64,000 nt of DNA from Pseudomonas tohonis (GTDB lineage Bacteria > Pseudomonadota > Gammaproteobacteria > Pseudomonadales > Pseudomonadaceae): NCBI RefSeq assembly GCF_012767755.2, contig NZ_AP023189.1, forward strand, positions 310,001 through 374,000. The letters are read 5' to 3'. The notes below the pieces were generated by a model. It ran no database searches. It worked only from the letters and a program-made list of their open reading frames with translations, and was not told where the DNA came from. Shown here piece by piece: positions 15,952-25,075 of this stretch (its first letter is position 1; each line of letters begins with the position of its first letter). The position numbers were made by a program, and so were the translations under genes.

Positions 15952-17538
15952 CTACTCGGCAACCGATGGGCAGACCTCAATACTCTCCCCAGCATATTGA
16001 AGATCAACAACGACCCTGTTACGCCCAGTCTGCTTGGCGTGATAAAGAAGCTCGTCAGCCTTCTTGAGTGTTAAAGGAGTACTTGCGTTGAGCATCGAAC
16101 ATGTCACTCCCAATGAAACCGTAATGTAGCCAACCGGATCAATATAGCTTGTCGCGATGGTGCTTCTAATCCGCTCTGCAGCATCTGCTGCCGCCGTAAG
16201 GGGGGTGTCAGGAAGTAATATGAAAAATTCCTCTCCCCCCACTCTGCATGGCAGGTCCTTTGCCCTGCATGTATTTTTGAGAATGGCGGCTACTTGTTGA
16301 AGTGCTGAGTCTCCTACGTCGTGACCAAACGTGTCATTGACTCGTTTGAAGTGATCAATATCCAGACTTATTGCGGAAAACGGAGCTCCCGTAGCCTGCC
16401 AAATCTCCAGAATATCCTCAAAAGCTCTTCGGTTGGCCAACTGAGTAAGTGAATCACTTTTGGCCTGATGATCTAGAGTGCCAATTTGCTGCTGCATTGA
16501 CTCAACGCCTGCTAGCAGTGCGATTCGTATTTTCCATGCCTCTTGATACCAAGCTCTGATCTTAAGGATATGGTTGACACCACTAAGGTTGGACGCACTT
16601 TCTGAAAGTTGCTGCAGCGGAAGACTGATTTTAGTGGCAACCCACCAGATAAAAAACAGCCCCAGTAGGCTCGTCGGAATAATAGTGATCATCTGCTTAT
16701 AGATCAGCTCATTAACAGAATTTTCCACTTCCTCAAGCGGCTGCTGAGACACCACACCCCAGCCACTTATTGTCACGCGAGCATAACCTGCCAACATTTC
16801 GCGCCCCTGCGAGTTTGTAGCCTGCACGGATCCGCTGTCATTTTTTAATAAGGCCTCAACAACGGGGCTGTTGTTGGCAATTTCACCTATGCGCTCCGCC
16901 TGTGGGTGCGAAAGTATCCGTCTCTTATCGTCGACAAGATAAACGTACGAATTATCACGATAGAAATGATGGTTTATTATTGTGTTAAGCGAGTTTTGAA
17001 CCCCTAGGTAGATCGTACCTCCAATCAACCCAAGATACTTGCCGCCATCACCCCAGATAGGATATGAGACAAAAATAATAAGATTGCCTTTGAGCGACCA
17101 GTAAGCTCTGCTCACCATCTCACGGCGCTGTTCAATAGGTTCAAGTGAAAGGAGTTTCTGCCCGATAATCTTAAGGTTGTCTGGTTGGGTTGCGATTATG
17201 ACCCCAGCTTCGTTGGTCACGATTACCGTGTTGAAGCTCCCATCCTGCCGAACTAGACGATCAGCTTCCGCACTCATGATCTCGGCGCTCGGGCTAGCAC
17301 CTATCATCTCCGCGCTATACTTGAGCTTGTCTAGGTCGGATATGAGGCTCTCATTAATACTGATTGCTATTTTTGCCGCGTAAGCGCTATTCGACTCCAG
17401 TGCATTTTGTATAAGTGTCTGCTTCTGAATGCGGTAAGTCACTAGGAGATCATTGAGAACAGTTGCAGCCACTGAGAAAAAGGCGAATAAAAGAATGATA
17501 CTCTTTAAGTTTAGCTTCGGAGATGGCCCATAGGGCAT
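15952..17538 (-). CDS. Membrane-bound diguanylate cyclase with Cache-type sensor (GGDEF)
   Basis: A 528-residue inner-membrane enzyme predicted to make cyclic di-GMP from two GTP. A first membrane helix (residues about 12-31) is followed by a periplasmic double-Cache-like sensor of about 270 residues (YVYLVDDKRRILSHPQ, GWGVVSQQPLEEVENSV). A second helix (TSLLGLFFIWWVATKI) leads to a linker and a C-terminal GGDEF domain. The active site reads GGEEF, and the product-inhibition I-site RxxD (RAKD) lies five residues before it, so it should be both active and feedback-controlled. The start MPYGPS at 17538 puts the first helix at the usual distance; in-frame alternatives lie at 17589 and 17637. Low G+C fits acquisition with the island. 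Confidence 0.92.
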   Translation of the reverse strand: MPYGPSPKLNLKSIILLFAFFSVAATVLNDLLVTYRIQKQTLIQNALESNSAYAAKIAISINESLISDLDKLKYSAEMIGASPSAEIMSAEADRLVRQDGSFNTVIVTNEAGVIIATQPDNLKIIGQKLLSLEPIEQRREMVSRAYWSLKGNLIIFVSYPIWGDGGKYLGLIGGTIYLGVQNSLNTIINHHFYRDNSYVYLVDDKRRILSHPQAERIGEIANNSPVVEALLKNDSGSVQATNSQGREMLAGYARVTISGWGVVSQQPLEEVENSVNELIYKQMITIIPTSLLGLFFIWWVATKISLPLQQLSESASNLSGVNHILKIRAWYQEAWKIRIALLAGVESMQQQIGTLDHQAKSDSLTQLANRRAFEDILEIWQATGAPFSAISLDIDHFKRVNDTFGHDVGDSALQQVAAILKNTCRAKDLPCRVGGEEFFILLPDTPLTAAADAAERIRSTIATSYIDPVGYITVSLGVTCSMLNASTPLTLKKADELLYHAKQTGRNRVVVDLQYAGESIEVCPSVAE

Positions 17539-17867
17539 GACACGGCACCCTTGATGATTTTGAAGGTCGAATTCTATTCGAGCAGCCATGTAAGGCTTAG
17601 CTCGCCCTTCTTGATGTATTAAGCCTTCTTTTACCAAAACAGCTCACGGTTAGCCACGAGCAATGTCTAAAGCACCCTCAAGGTTTACTTTCCAACATTG
17701 CTGTAGCCAACGCTAGCTTGGTAGTTTTACCTGTGTTGAGAGGTGCTAGCCAGTGGGGCACGTCGCCCTAAAGAATGACTTAAACGATTAATCGCCAATT
17801 GTCTACGATGCTAGACGCGAGCTCTTAGGTCGTCGTGTGGACATTGGAGCGCCTCCCTGGCCAGCTC

Positions 17868-19322
17868 TTAGATCTTGAATCGCCCTACCATCTCATTTAA
17901 GCGAGCTGCAAGCTGCGAGAGTTGGTAGCTGGCTGTGCTTGCTTGGTTCGCTCCTGCAATAGTCTGCATTGACAGGTCACGGATATTGATGAGGCTACGG
18001 TCAACCTCCTTAGCCACAGATGCCTGTTCTTCTGTCGCACTGGCAATCAGTAGATTACGCTCGCTAATCTGTGTGATGGAGTGAGTGATCTCGTCCAGTG
18101 CTTGCCCTGCCGATTCCGCCATCGTCATGGTACTCATGGCGCTGTCACGGCTGTTTAGCATGGCGCGCACGGACTGTTCAGTTTCCGTCTGGATCAAGCC
18201 AATCATTTTCTCGATTTCAAGCGTCGACTGCTGACTGCGCTGCGCCAGCATACGGACTTCGTCGGCCACCACGGCAAAGCCCCGCCCTTGCTCTCCCGCA
18301 CGTGCCGCTTCAATGGCAGCATTCAGGGCCAGGAGATTGGTCTGATCCGCTATTGAGCGGATGACGTCCAGTACGGAACTGATTTCGCGGATGTTTTCGG
18401 CAAGAGCGCTGATCTTGCTGGATGTCTCATCTACTTCGGTTGCTAATACGCTGATCGCGTCCACCGTGCGACGCATCTCCCGACGTCCTACCTCCGCACT
18501 TTGGCTGGATTGGTTGGAGGCTTCGGAGGTGTTCACAGCATTGCGGGCGACCTCGTCGACTGCAGAGGTCATCTGGTTTACGGCAGTGGCGGCCATTTCT
18601 ATTTCGGCATTCTGTTGAGTCAGTGCCTTAGATTCGTTCAGCGTGACGGAGTTGAGCTCGCTGGCAGTGGCGGCGAGTTGCTGGGAGGAGTCCGCCATAC
18701 CATGCACGGCTTGGCGCAAACTCTCCTGCATCTTGTTCAGTGCTTCTTGTAATTGGGATAGCTCGTCTGCCCCATACGCAACGCACTGACTTACAAGATC
18801 CCCTGAGGCGATCTGCTGTGCGAAGTCGACTGCCTCGCCCAACGGCTTAACGATACTGCGAGTAAGCAGCATCGCAAGCAGCACGACCATCGCGAGCGTC
18901 AACACAATGCAAACGAATAGGATCATCTTCGCGGAATTGAACACGGTGCCACTTTGTGTGGAGGCACGAAGCGCTTCCTGCTCGTGGTAGTGGGTCAGCT
19001 CGCTCAATGCGGTCGCCATTGCATTGGCTTGAGCATTCATATCCCGATTGACAACCTCTTTCGCATCGCTTGCGCGCTGCGACTGCATCAACTCAACCAC
19101 TTGAGTGTGGCTATTGAGATAGGCGCGCTCAGCAGAGTCGAAAGCATCGTAGAGGGTCTGTTGCTTCTGCCCACTGACGGTTTTGCTGTAGGCGCTCTGG
19201 AACTTATCGAGGTTCTGATGAAGCTCCTGGATGCGCTGCAGGTCGTCCAGCAACGCTCGATCATCCTTTTCCAGGAGAAGACGCAGTGTAAGAGTGCGCA
19301 GTCGGTACAGGTTTTGGCTCAC
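17868..19322 (-). pseudogene. Methyl-accepting chemotaxis protein truncated at its N-terminus by the IS
   Basis: What remains (484 residues) has part of a four-helix-bundle ligand domain, a membrane helix (MILFVCIVLTLAMVVLLAML), a HAMP domain (RSIVKPLGEAVDFAQQIASG) and a full signalling hairpin (ISSVLDVIRSIADQTNLLAL, ARAGEQGRGFAVVADEVR). A normal chemoreceptor begins with a cytoplasmic tail and a first membrane helix. Here the frame opens with a GTG exactly at the left edge of the IS3-family element, in the middle of the first periplasmic helix (LYRLRTLTLRLLL). About 50-60 residues including TM1 are gone, and no upstream piece is found on the other side of the IS. The protein, if made, could not be inserted correctly. 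Confidence 0.88.
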
Positions 19323-19372
19323 TGAATCGCCCCGGGTTTCGTGGAGGCCCCAACTCTTGAGAAGATGAGGCC

Positions 19373-19696
19373 ATGAGAAAGACTACGACCTACTCCCCCG
19401 AAGTCCGTGAACGTGCTGTGCGCATGGTTCTGGAACACCTGAACGACTACCCCTCCGAGTGGGCGGCCATTGAGGCCATTGCGCCGAAAATCGGCTGCGC
19501 AGCGCAAACCCTGCATGGCTGGATTCGCCGCCAGCAGACCGATGCCGGTCAGCGCCCTGGTCAGACCAGCGAAGAGCGCGAGCGCATAAAGGCCCTGGAG
19601 CGCGAGAACCGCGAGCTGCGCAAAGCCAACGAGATTCTGCGCCTGGCCAGTGCGTATTTTGCCCAGGCGGAGCTCGACCGCCGCACCAAATCCTGA
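19373..19696 (+). CDS. IS3-family transposase OrfA (helix-turn-helix subunit)
   Basis: A 107-residue protein with an N-terminal helix-turn-helix ([31 protein letters not shown]) and a leucine-zipper-like C-terminal helix ([20 protein letters not shown]). This is the terminal-repeat-binding part of the transposase. It is normally joined to OrfB by -1 frameshifting. The reading frame is intact. Confidence 0.93.
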   Translation: MRKTTTYSPEVRERAVRMVLEHLNDYPSEWAAIEAIAPKIGCAAQTLHGWIRRQQTDAGQRPGQTSEERERIKALERENRELRKANEILRLASAYFAQAELDRRTKS

Positions 19697-20595
19697 GGGC
19701 ATTTGTCGATCAGCATCGTGACCGTCTCGGGGTCGAGTCGATCTGCCGTGTCTTGCAGATCGCCCCGTCCGGTTACCGCAGGCACGCGGCTCAGCAGCGC
19801 AACCCGGCATTACGTTGCTGCCGTGCTCGACGCGATGACGCATTGATCCTGGAAATCCAGCGTGTATGGGACACCAACATGCAGTGTTATGGCGCGATGA
19901 AGGTCTGGAAGCAGCTCCGGCGAGAAGGCACCGAGGTGGCCAGATGCACGGTGGAGCGGTTGATGCGTCGGGCTGGATTACAGGGCATCAGGCGCGGCCA
20001 GGTCATGCGAACAACGGTGGCCGGCGACAAGTCGCTCTGTCCGCTGGATCGTGTGCAGCGCCAGTTCCATGCCGACCGTCCAAATCAGCTGTGGGTGTCG
20101 GACTTCACGTACGTGTCGACCTGGCAGGGCTGGCTGTATGTGGCCTTCGTGATTGACGTGTTTGCGCGGCGGATCGTTGGCTGGCGAGTCAGTACCAGCA
20201 TGAAGACCGACTTCGTGCTGGATGCTCTGGAGCAAGCCCTGTATGCCCGCCAGCCGCATTGCACGGGTGGTCTGATCCATCACAGCGACCGTGGCAGCCA
20301 GTATGTCTCGATCCGCTACACCGAGCGGCTGGCAGAGGCCGGTATTGAACCCTCGGTTGGCAGCAAGGGCGACAGCTACGACAACGCCTTGGCTGAGACT
20401 ATCAACGGGCTGTACAAGGCCGAGCTGATTTACCGCCAGTCGTGGAAGAGCCGCGAGGCTGTTGAGATGGCGACCTTGAAATGGGTGCACTGGTACAACC
20501 ACCAGCGCCTGTTGAGCTCAATCGGCTATATCCCGCCTGCGGAGGCTGAGGCAAACTTCCACCAGCAACAAGCAGGTCAGGCCATGGCGGCCTGA
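19693..20595 (+). CDS. IS3-family transposase OrfB (DDE integrase catalytic subunit)
   Basis: The -1 frame relative to orfA is open through the end of orfA and reads [20 protein letters not shown] from 19693, the usual OrfB beginning. There is no good start codon, so expression by frameshift as an OrfAB fusion is likely; an isolated TTG start at 19753 is the alternative. The rve core shows the first aspartate in WVSDFTYV, the second in [12 protein letters not shown] and the glutamate in [15 protein letters not shown]. The DDE triad is therefore complete and the element may be mobile. Confidence 0.9.
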   Translation: MRAFVDQHRDRLGVESICRVLQIAPSGYRRHAAQQRNPALRCCRARRDDALILEIQRVWDTNMQCYGAMKVWKQLRREGTEVARCTVERLMRRAGLQGIRRGQVMRTTVAGDKSLCPLDRVQRQFHADRPNQLWVSDFTYVSTWQGWLYVAFVIDVFARRIVGWRVSTSMKTDFVLDALEQALYARQPHCTGGLIHHSDRGSQYVSIRYTERLAEAGIEPSVGSKGDSYDNALAETINGLYKAELIYRQSWKSREAVEMATLKWVHWYNHQRLLSSIGYIPPAEAEANFHQQQAGQAMAA

Positions 20596-20596
20596 C

Positions 20597-22324
20597 TTAA
20601 ACGAAACGGCCTCCACAAAAGCCGGGGCGATTCACGTAGTCGTACATTCGGTAGTCGCTTTCTTCTTCGTCCATCACCACTATGACGCGTTCGAACTGCG
20701 CTCCCTTCACGCCGTGCTGCGTGGCATAGGGGGAGCCTTCTGAGACATAGCGTTCATAGGGCAAAAGCTCTTGCGCAGAGCAATTGAGGAACTTGGCCAT
20801 TGCCGCGTCCGAGGATAATCCTTCAGCCGGAACTGCATCAGCAGCCTCGGACTCCTGAACGGCGTCAGCAACATCTCTGAAAAACCCAAGAACACGCGCA
20901 TAGCGCTCATCGAACTTGAAAAGACCCGTGTCACAGAGATGGAGAGCTATGTCACCAATGGTGGTCCCTGCCTCATCCAGCATGGCCACAAGTCTCGATA
21001 CAGCAGCATGCAGCTCTCGCAATACATCCACGGCACGTTGGCGGGTCAGAGCCGCAGGCGCCAGGCGCGGGCTGAACTCCCGGAGCAGGTTTATAGCCGC
21101 GAACTCATTGCCGGCCTTCACAGCTGCAATGATCGGTAGCGCAAAACTTAGGAAGGGTCGAACGGGCCAGCCGGTGCCGTCCTGCATCCCCTGCTTCATG
21201 GCATCCGACGTCTTGTCGTTCAGCGCCGAGTAGATGCCGCCGAAGCCGAGCCGGTTTGCCGCCATGCGGTGCACGATGACAAGAATCTTGACTGCGATGT
21301 CTGGGGTTGTCCAACCATCGTCGTTGTTCGTCGCCGAGCTCCACGCCCGGACTCTTGCCAAGGCCTCGGTTCGGTTCAGCGTGTTCGGCAAGACGAACAT
21401 CCGGGCCGACCCCTCCACCAGCTTGAGGCCCCCATCGACCCTCTCGTGCAGCCCGCGGACTTGCTCCATACCGTCGCCCTGCGCGCGCACGGCATTGGCG
21501 ACGTCAAGGATCTGCTTGGCGCAGCGAAAGTTCTCCGGCTTCGTGATGGCCCTCCAATGGTCCTCAAGCTGGATGTCCCCTGCGCCTCTCATGAAGATCG
21601 ACTGCATCGGGTCGCCGAAAAAACCAAGGCAGAACTTGCCCTGCATCTGGGCTTCCACTTCCTTGAAAGACTTCACCACGCCCGGGAACGTGTCCTGACT
21701 CTCGTCGATAAACACGAACGGGTAGCTCAGCGCCACGACCCGTCGAAACAGCGGGCGGTTTTGTAGCAGGAAGTCGGCGAGCTGAAGGATGTCCTCGTGG
21801 CCGAGTATGCCCTTGGCGTAGTCACTGCCCATGCCGTAGTTGAACGTCCTGACGCCGGCCACAGCCTCTAGGCTTCGGGCATAGCGCTCTTGGTCGGCCT
21901 TGTTCCTGTCTCGCGTGGTCTGCCGGACACGCGAGCTGTAATTCTCAAACTCTTCTTTAAGATCGGAAATCCGCCTGCGGATGTCGTTCTGCAGCCAAAC
22001 CTTGATGTCGGCCTGAAACGTCTTGGCAATAGACCAGTAAAAGCTGTGGATGGTCGAGACATGAACCAGCGGGTCATCGTTGACGTCCGCCAGGATTTCA
22101 TTGGCGGCAAGGTCGGTATACGTGATGCACGCGACCTTCTGCTTCCTCGCCCGCATGCTGGCGCCGTGCTCCGACATCACCCAGTCCAGCGCCTTGATGA
22201 GGGAGGTGGTCTTGCCGGAACCTGCCCCAGCACGAACCACGAAGGGCTGCGGAGGCGTCGCGGCAATGCATGCGTGGATCTCGCGGTCGGCGTCGGTATC
22301 TGGGCTATCAATTCGTCTGCTCAT
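20597..22324 (-). pseudogene. UvrD-like helicase (GajB/class-2 OLD partner) truncated by the IS
   Basis: The first 563 codons encode an SF1 helicase paired with the OLD nuclease upstream (ATGA overlap). Motifs seen are Walker A VRAGAGSGKTTSL, motif Ia CITYTDLAANEI, Walker B FVFIDESQDTFPG, motif III FFGDPMQSIF and motif V ATQHGVKGAQFERV. The native frame ends at YDY. The last 11-12 residues (VNRPGFCGGRFV) are read from the IS3 right end before a stop inside the IS. Motif VI with its arginine finger (usually a YVxxSRA-type segment) should follow here and is missing, so ATP-coupled unwinding is probably lost. The 3' part is nowhere in the window. Confidence 0.88.
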
Positions 22325-24738
22325 GCCGTCTGTCCCGGGGCAACAATGACAGCGACAACATCGGCTGCAGTCGGCTCAATAGTCGCGACCTCGGTGGCGA
22401 TGGCGGCGTCCGCCTCAAGCTCGTGGGCCACTTTGGCTTCGAGCCAAGCCAAGGCCTCGGCGATGTACGCGGGAACCTTCCAGCCATTGAGCGGCCCGCT
22501 TGCGAGGACCTCCAGCGCAAAGCGGGTCTTGTCGAAGTTCTTGCTGACCACCCTATCGTGTAACTTCTCAGCCAGTTCTTCGGGGCTGCTCGGTGCGCGC
22601 CTGAGCTTGAGGCCGACCGCCCGGTTGGCCTCAGCCTGGCACCAGTCCGCGTTCTCAAGACCAAAGGCCTCCTCAAGGGTGCGGCCGCAGAGCTGCGATG
22701 TCTTCGCCCCCACCGTCACCGAAACCTTGGTCTGATAGGCCACCCGAACCTCAGCGTTTGAATCCTCAGCCAGCGACAGCGTCTTTTGCTCCGCCGTGAC
22801 TTCCCAGAGCTCTTTAATCGACCGCTTCTTCGGGATCCAGCTGATGAGGGTTTGGTTGGACGTGACGGCACCTTCCACGTGTGCATGGCAGGTGCTGCCA
22901 CGCTTCTTGGACTTTTTCTTGCCACCCGGTTCTGCCTCGTCGTCGTCCTCAAGCTCGAAGGGCTTCAGGTCGTCGTCCTCGTCATCTCCGTCAACGGCTC
23001 CCTCCGCGCCTGTGTCTTGTGCGGCGGCCTTCTCGGCGTCCGTCTTGACCTTCACGCTGTCCAAATCCGTGATGACCAGTGTTGTGAGCCCAATGAAGGC
23101 GATCAGCTCCTGAAACCGATGTGCGAACGCGCCACCGACTTCAAGGATGGTTAGGGCGGAAGAACGCAGGCGCTTGGCCGCCAACTCGATCATTGCAGGC
23201 AGGAGCAGACGCTCGACGTTGCCTTCCACCAGTATCACCGCATCGGAAAAAAAGAGATCGCAGTGCGTCAGCTTCAAATACCGCTGCAGGAATTCGCGCG
23301 CTGGAGCGTCTGACGCGCCCGTTTTGAATAGCGACAGATTGCGCACGTCCGTGTGATGGCCCAAGTGGTCGCTGACGCGGCGGAAGTACCGAATAGGCGA
23401 GAATCCGCGTTCATAGAGGATGTGCGGGGAATGCGTGGTGATGACGAGCTGCGTGTGGAAAAAAGTCGTGTGATCGTTAGCGTCCTCAAGGAGGCGCAAA
23501 ACGTTCCTGATGAAGACCTGCTGAATCTGCGCGTGCAGGTGCGCCTCAGGCTCCTCAATGAAGACCAAATGAAGTGGAGCTCGCCTGTCCTCCTCGGCTT
23601 TCCACTGCTCGTGCAGGTCGAGTAGCTCAACCACCATGTAGACCAGGTTCTTGAAACCCAGGCCGTTGTAGCTGTCTGGCAGTTGGGCGGAAGCCACGCC
23701 CGGGATCACGTAGTGAACCTTGGCGTCTTGCCCCGGGACAGTAGTCGGATCCAAGGCCGCCCGAATCACAATCTCGGGATTGTTGACGCCCGGATAGCCA
23801 AGCTTGGCCAGGCGTTTGAGGGTGTCACTGAAGACTTCCTTCAGATGGAAGTTCAGCTCATTCTCCGAGGTATCGAGCGCCTTGAGAGCCGCATGGTCGT
23901 CGCCACGCTTCTCTAGGTTGCGGTGATAAAACCTGCTCAGGCGCCGAGACAAGCTCTCGGCGCGATCAGAGCTACCGGCATCCGGGTCATCGAGGTGCCG
24001 CTGCGCGCGCAGGAAATCGACCCTCACCAACGACTTGAGAATGGCCGCACCGCCCGGGTCCTTGCCTAGGGGTAGCGGCTCGTAGTCGGCCTCCTTTGCC
24101 TGATAGCCGACAAAAGCCCGCTCATCGAGCACGTAGTAGCGGAAGGTGTATTCCTTGCTCAGCTCCTTGGTGAGGTACTTCGTCAGGCTTTCCGGCCAAG
24201 GCTTGTACTCGCCGGCTTCGGCCACCACCGCAGCCGCGTCTTCCGCGCCCGCCTCCACGGCTTGCTCCCCGGCGGCCTTGCGCTTGGCCGCAAGCGCGAC
24301 AGCTGCGTTGTTGGCCTTCTCATGTAGCTCATGGAACTTCCAGACGAGCTCGTGGGCATCCCGAGGCTCGAACGCCACCCGGATCCCGACGCACTTGCCG
24401 TCCCACTCAGTGCTCGGCAGCAGCGACATCGCAGTGGCAAGGTCGTCTTCACCGACGCGGAACCAGAGATCCAAGAGGATGGACGGTAACCTTTTGGGCG
24501 CATCCTCATCGCCAGGAGGAGTTCTGCCGACCGCGTCGATCTCAGCCCACAGCGCCGCACTGAAGTCAAAGAGCTCGAACTTCTTCACTTCGCCGCGGAG
24601 CATTGAGTACAGTCCTTGGACAGCGGACGTCTTCCCGCTGTTGTTGGCGCCGACAAAGATAGAAATTTCTTCATCGAGCTCGATGACAACATCGCGCAGC
24701 CGGCGGTAGTTCTGCAGCCGATATGCCTGTAACTTCAT
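22321..24738 (-). CDS. OLD-family ATP-dependent endonuclease (ATPase-Toprim; Gabija GajA-like)
   Basis: An 805-residue nuclease of the OLD family. The ABC-type ATPase has Walker A VGANNSGKTS near residue 30-40, a split head with signature-side motifs, Walker B LVFIEEPEAHLHAQIQ and H-loop ITTHSPHIL. The C-terminal Toprim domain has the metal-binding glutamate in VILVEGNVERL and the DxD in LVITDLDSVK. A very acidic-then-basic low-complexity insertion (residues about 570-620, DGDDEDDD ... KKKSKKRG) follows the DxD, and the protein is longer than GajA (about 580). Start ATG at 24738 has AGAGG upstream; the GTG six bases earlier is less likely. Pairing with a UvrD helicase marks class-2 OLD or Gabija-like anti-phage systems. 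With its helicase truncated, the pair may be inactive. Confidence 0.88.
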   Translation of the reverse strand: MKLQAYRLQNYRRLRDVVIELDEEISIFVGANNSGKTSAVQGLYSMLRGEVKKFELFDFSAALWAEIDAVGRTPPGDEDAPKRLPSILLDLWFRVGEDDLATAMSLLPSTEWDGKCVGIRVAFEPRDAHELVWKFHELHEKANNAAVALAAKRKAAGEQAVEAGAEDAAAVVAEAGEYKPWPESLTKYLTKELSKEYTFRYYVLDERAFVGYQAKEADYEPLPLGKDPGGAAILKSLVRVDFLRAQRHLDDPDAGSSDRAESLSRRLSRFYHRNLEKRGDDHAALKALDTSENELNFHLKEVFSDTLKRLAKLGYPGVNNPEIVIRAALDPTTVPGQDAKVHYVIPGVASAQLPDSYNGLGFKNLVYMVVELLDLHEQWKAEEDRRAPLHLVFIEEPEAHLHAQIQQVFIRNVLRLLEDANDHTTFFHTQLVITTHSPHILYERGFSPIRYFRRVSDHLGHHTDVRNLSLFKTGASDAPAREFLQRYLKLTHCDLFFSDAVILVEGNVERLLLPAMIELAAKRLRSSALTILEVGGAFAHRFQELIAFIGLTTLVITDLDSVKVKTDAEKAAAQDTGAEGAVDGDDEDDDLKPFELEDDDEAEPGGKKKSKKRGSTCHAHVEGAVTSNQTLISWIPKKRSIKELWEVTAEQKTLSLAEDSNAEVRVAYQTKVSVTVGAKTSQLCGRTLEEAFGLENADWCQAEANRAVGLKLRRAPSSPEELAEKLHDRVVSKNFDKTRFALEVLASGPLNGWKVPAYIAEALAWLEAKVAHELEADAAIATEVATIEPTAADVVAVIVAPGQTA

Positions 24739-25075
24739 GAGCACCTCTTCCTAAGTGTTGCCGGGGCAGTTTGGTACTGAGCACGCCGGCCGGCAGCTTT
24801 CCTTTTAGCGCTCGCGCTTTTTCCCGGCTGCTGAACCTAACAGCATCCATGTATGGATGCCGAACGTCCTGCGTTTGCTAACCGGGTCTTTGGTCTGGCA
24901 AGTCATTGCGTCATGACCGCGCGCCGCAGCTGGATCGCTGGCAGTAGTCGTCCCACATCAGGCCAGGTCCGTGGCATGCCGTCAATTTGACATTTCAGTG
25001 CCGCAGAGGCATATGAGATGGCGTTGTGCGGTCTAGCTAGGCCTTTACCTGGCTACGCCGCGGAGGGTATGAACA
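24739..25075. promoter_or_regulatory. Divergent promoter region with an inverted repeat (OLD pair / Wadjet-like operon)
   Basis: These 337 bases separate the divergently read OLD gene and the four-gene Wadjet-like operon and must carry both promoters. CATCCAT (24844-24850) and ATGGATG (24853-24859) make a perfect 7-bp dyad with a 2-base centre, a candidate operator. A strong ribosome site (GGAGGG, 25062-25067) stands eight bases before the operon's first ATG. No regulator gene adjoins, so any factor binding the dyad is unknown. Confidence 0.5.

Larger units (their letters stand above)
19323..20634 (+). mobile_element. IS3-family insertion sequence (1312 bp)
   Basis: The ends are imperfect 27-bp inverted repeats (25 of 27 match) starting TGAATCGCCCCGG at 19323 and, inverted, ending at 20634. 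Between them are orfA and orfB in the -1 overlapping arrangement of IS3 elements. Flanking bases (CAC on the left, CGT on the right) do not form a target duplication, and both neighbouring genes are truncated at the edges. This suggests that an adjacent deletion or recombination followed insertion. Confidence 0.93.

Noticed and set aside
19300..20660. Target-site duplication around the IS3 element
   Set aside because: Flanks CAC and CGT do not match at the inferred ends.
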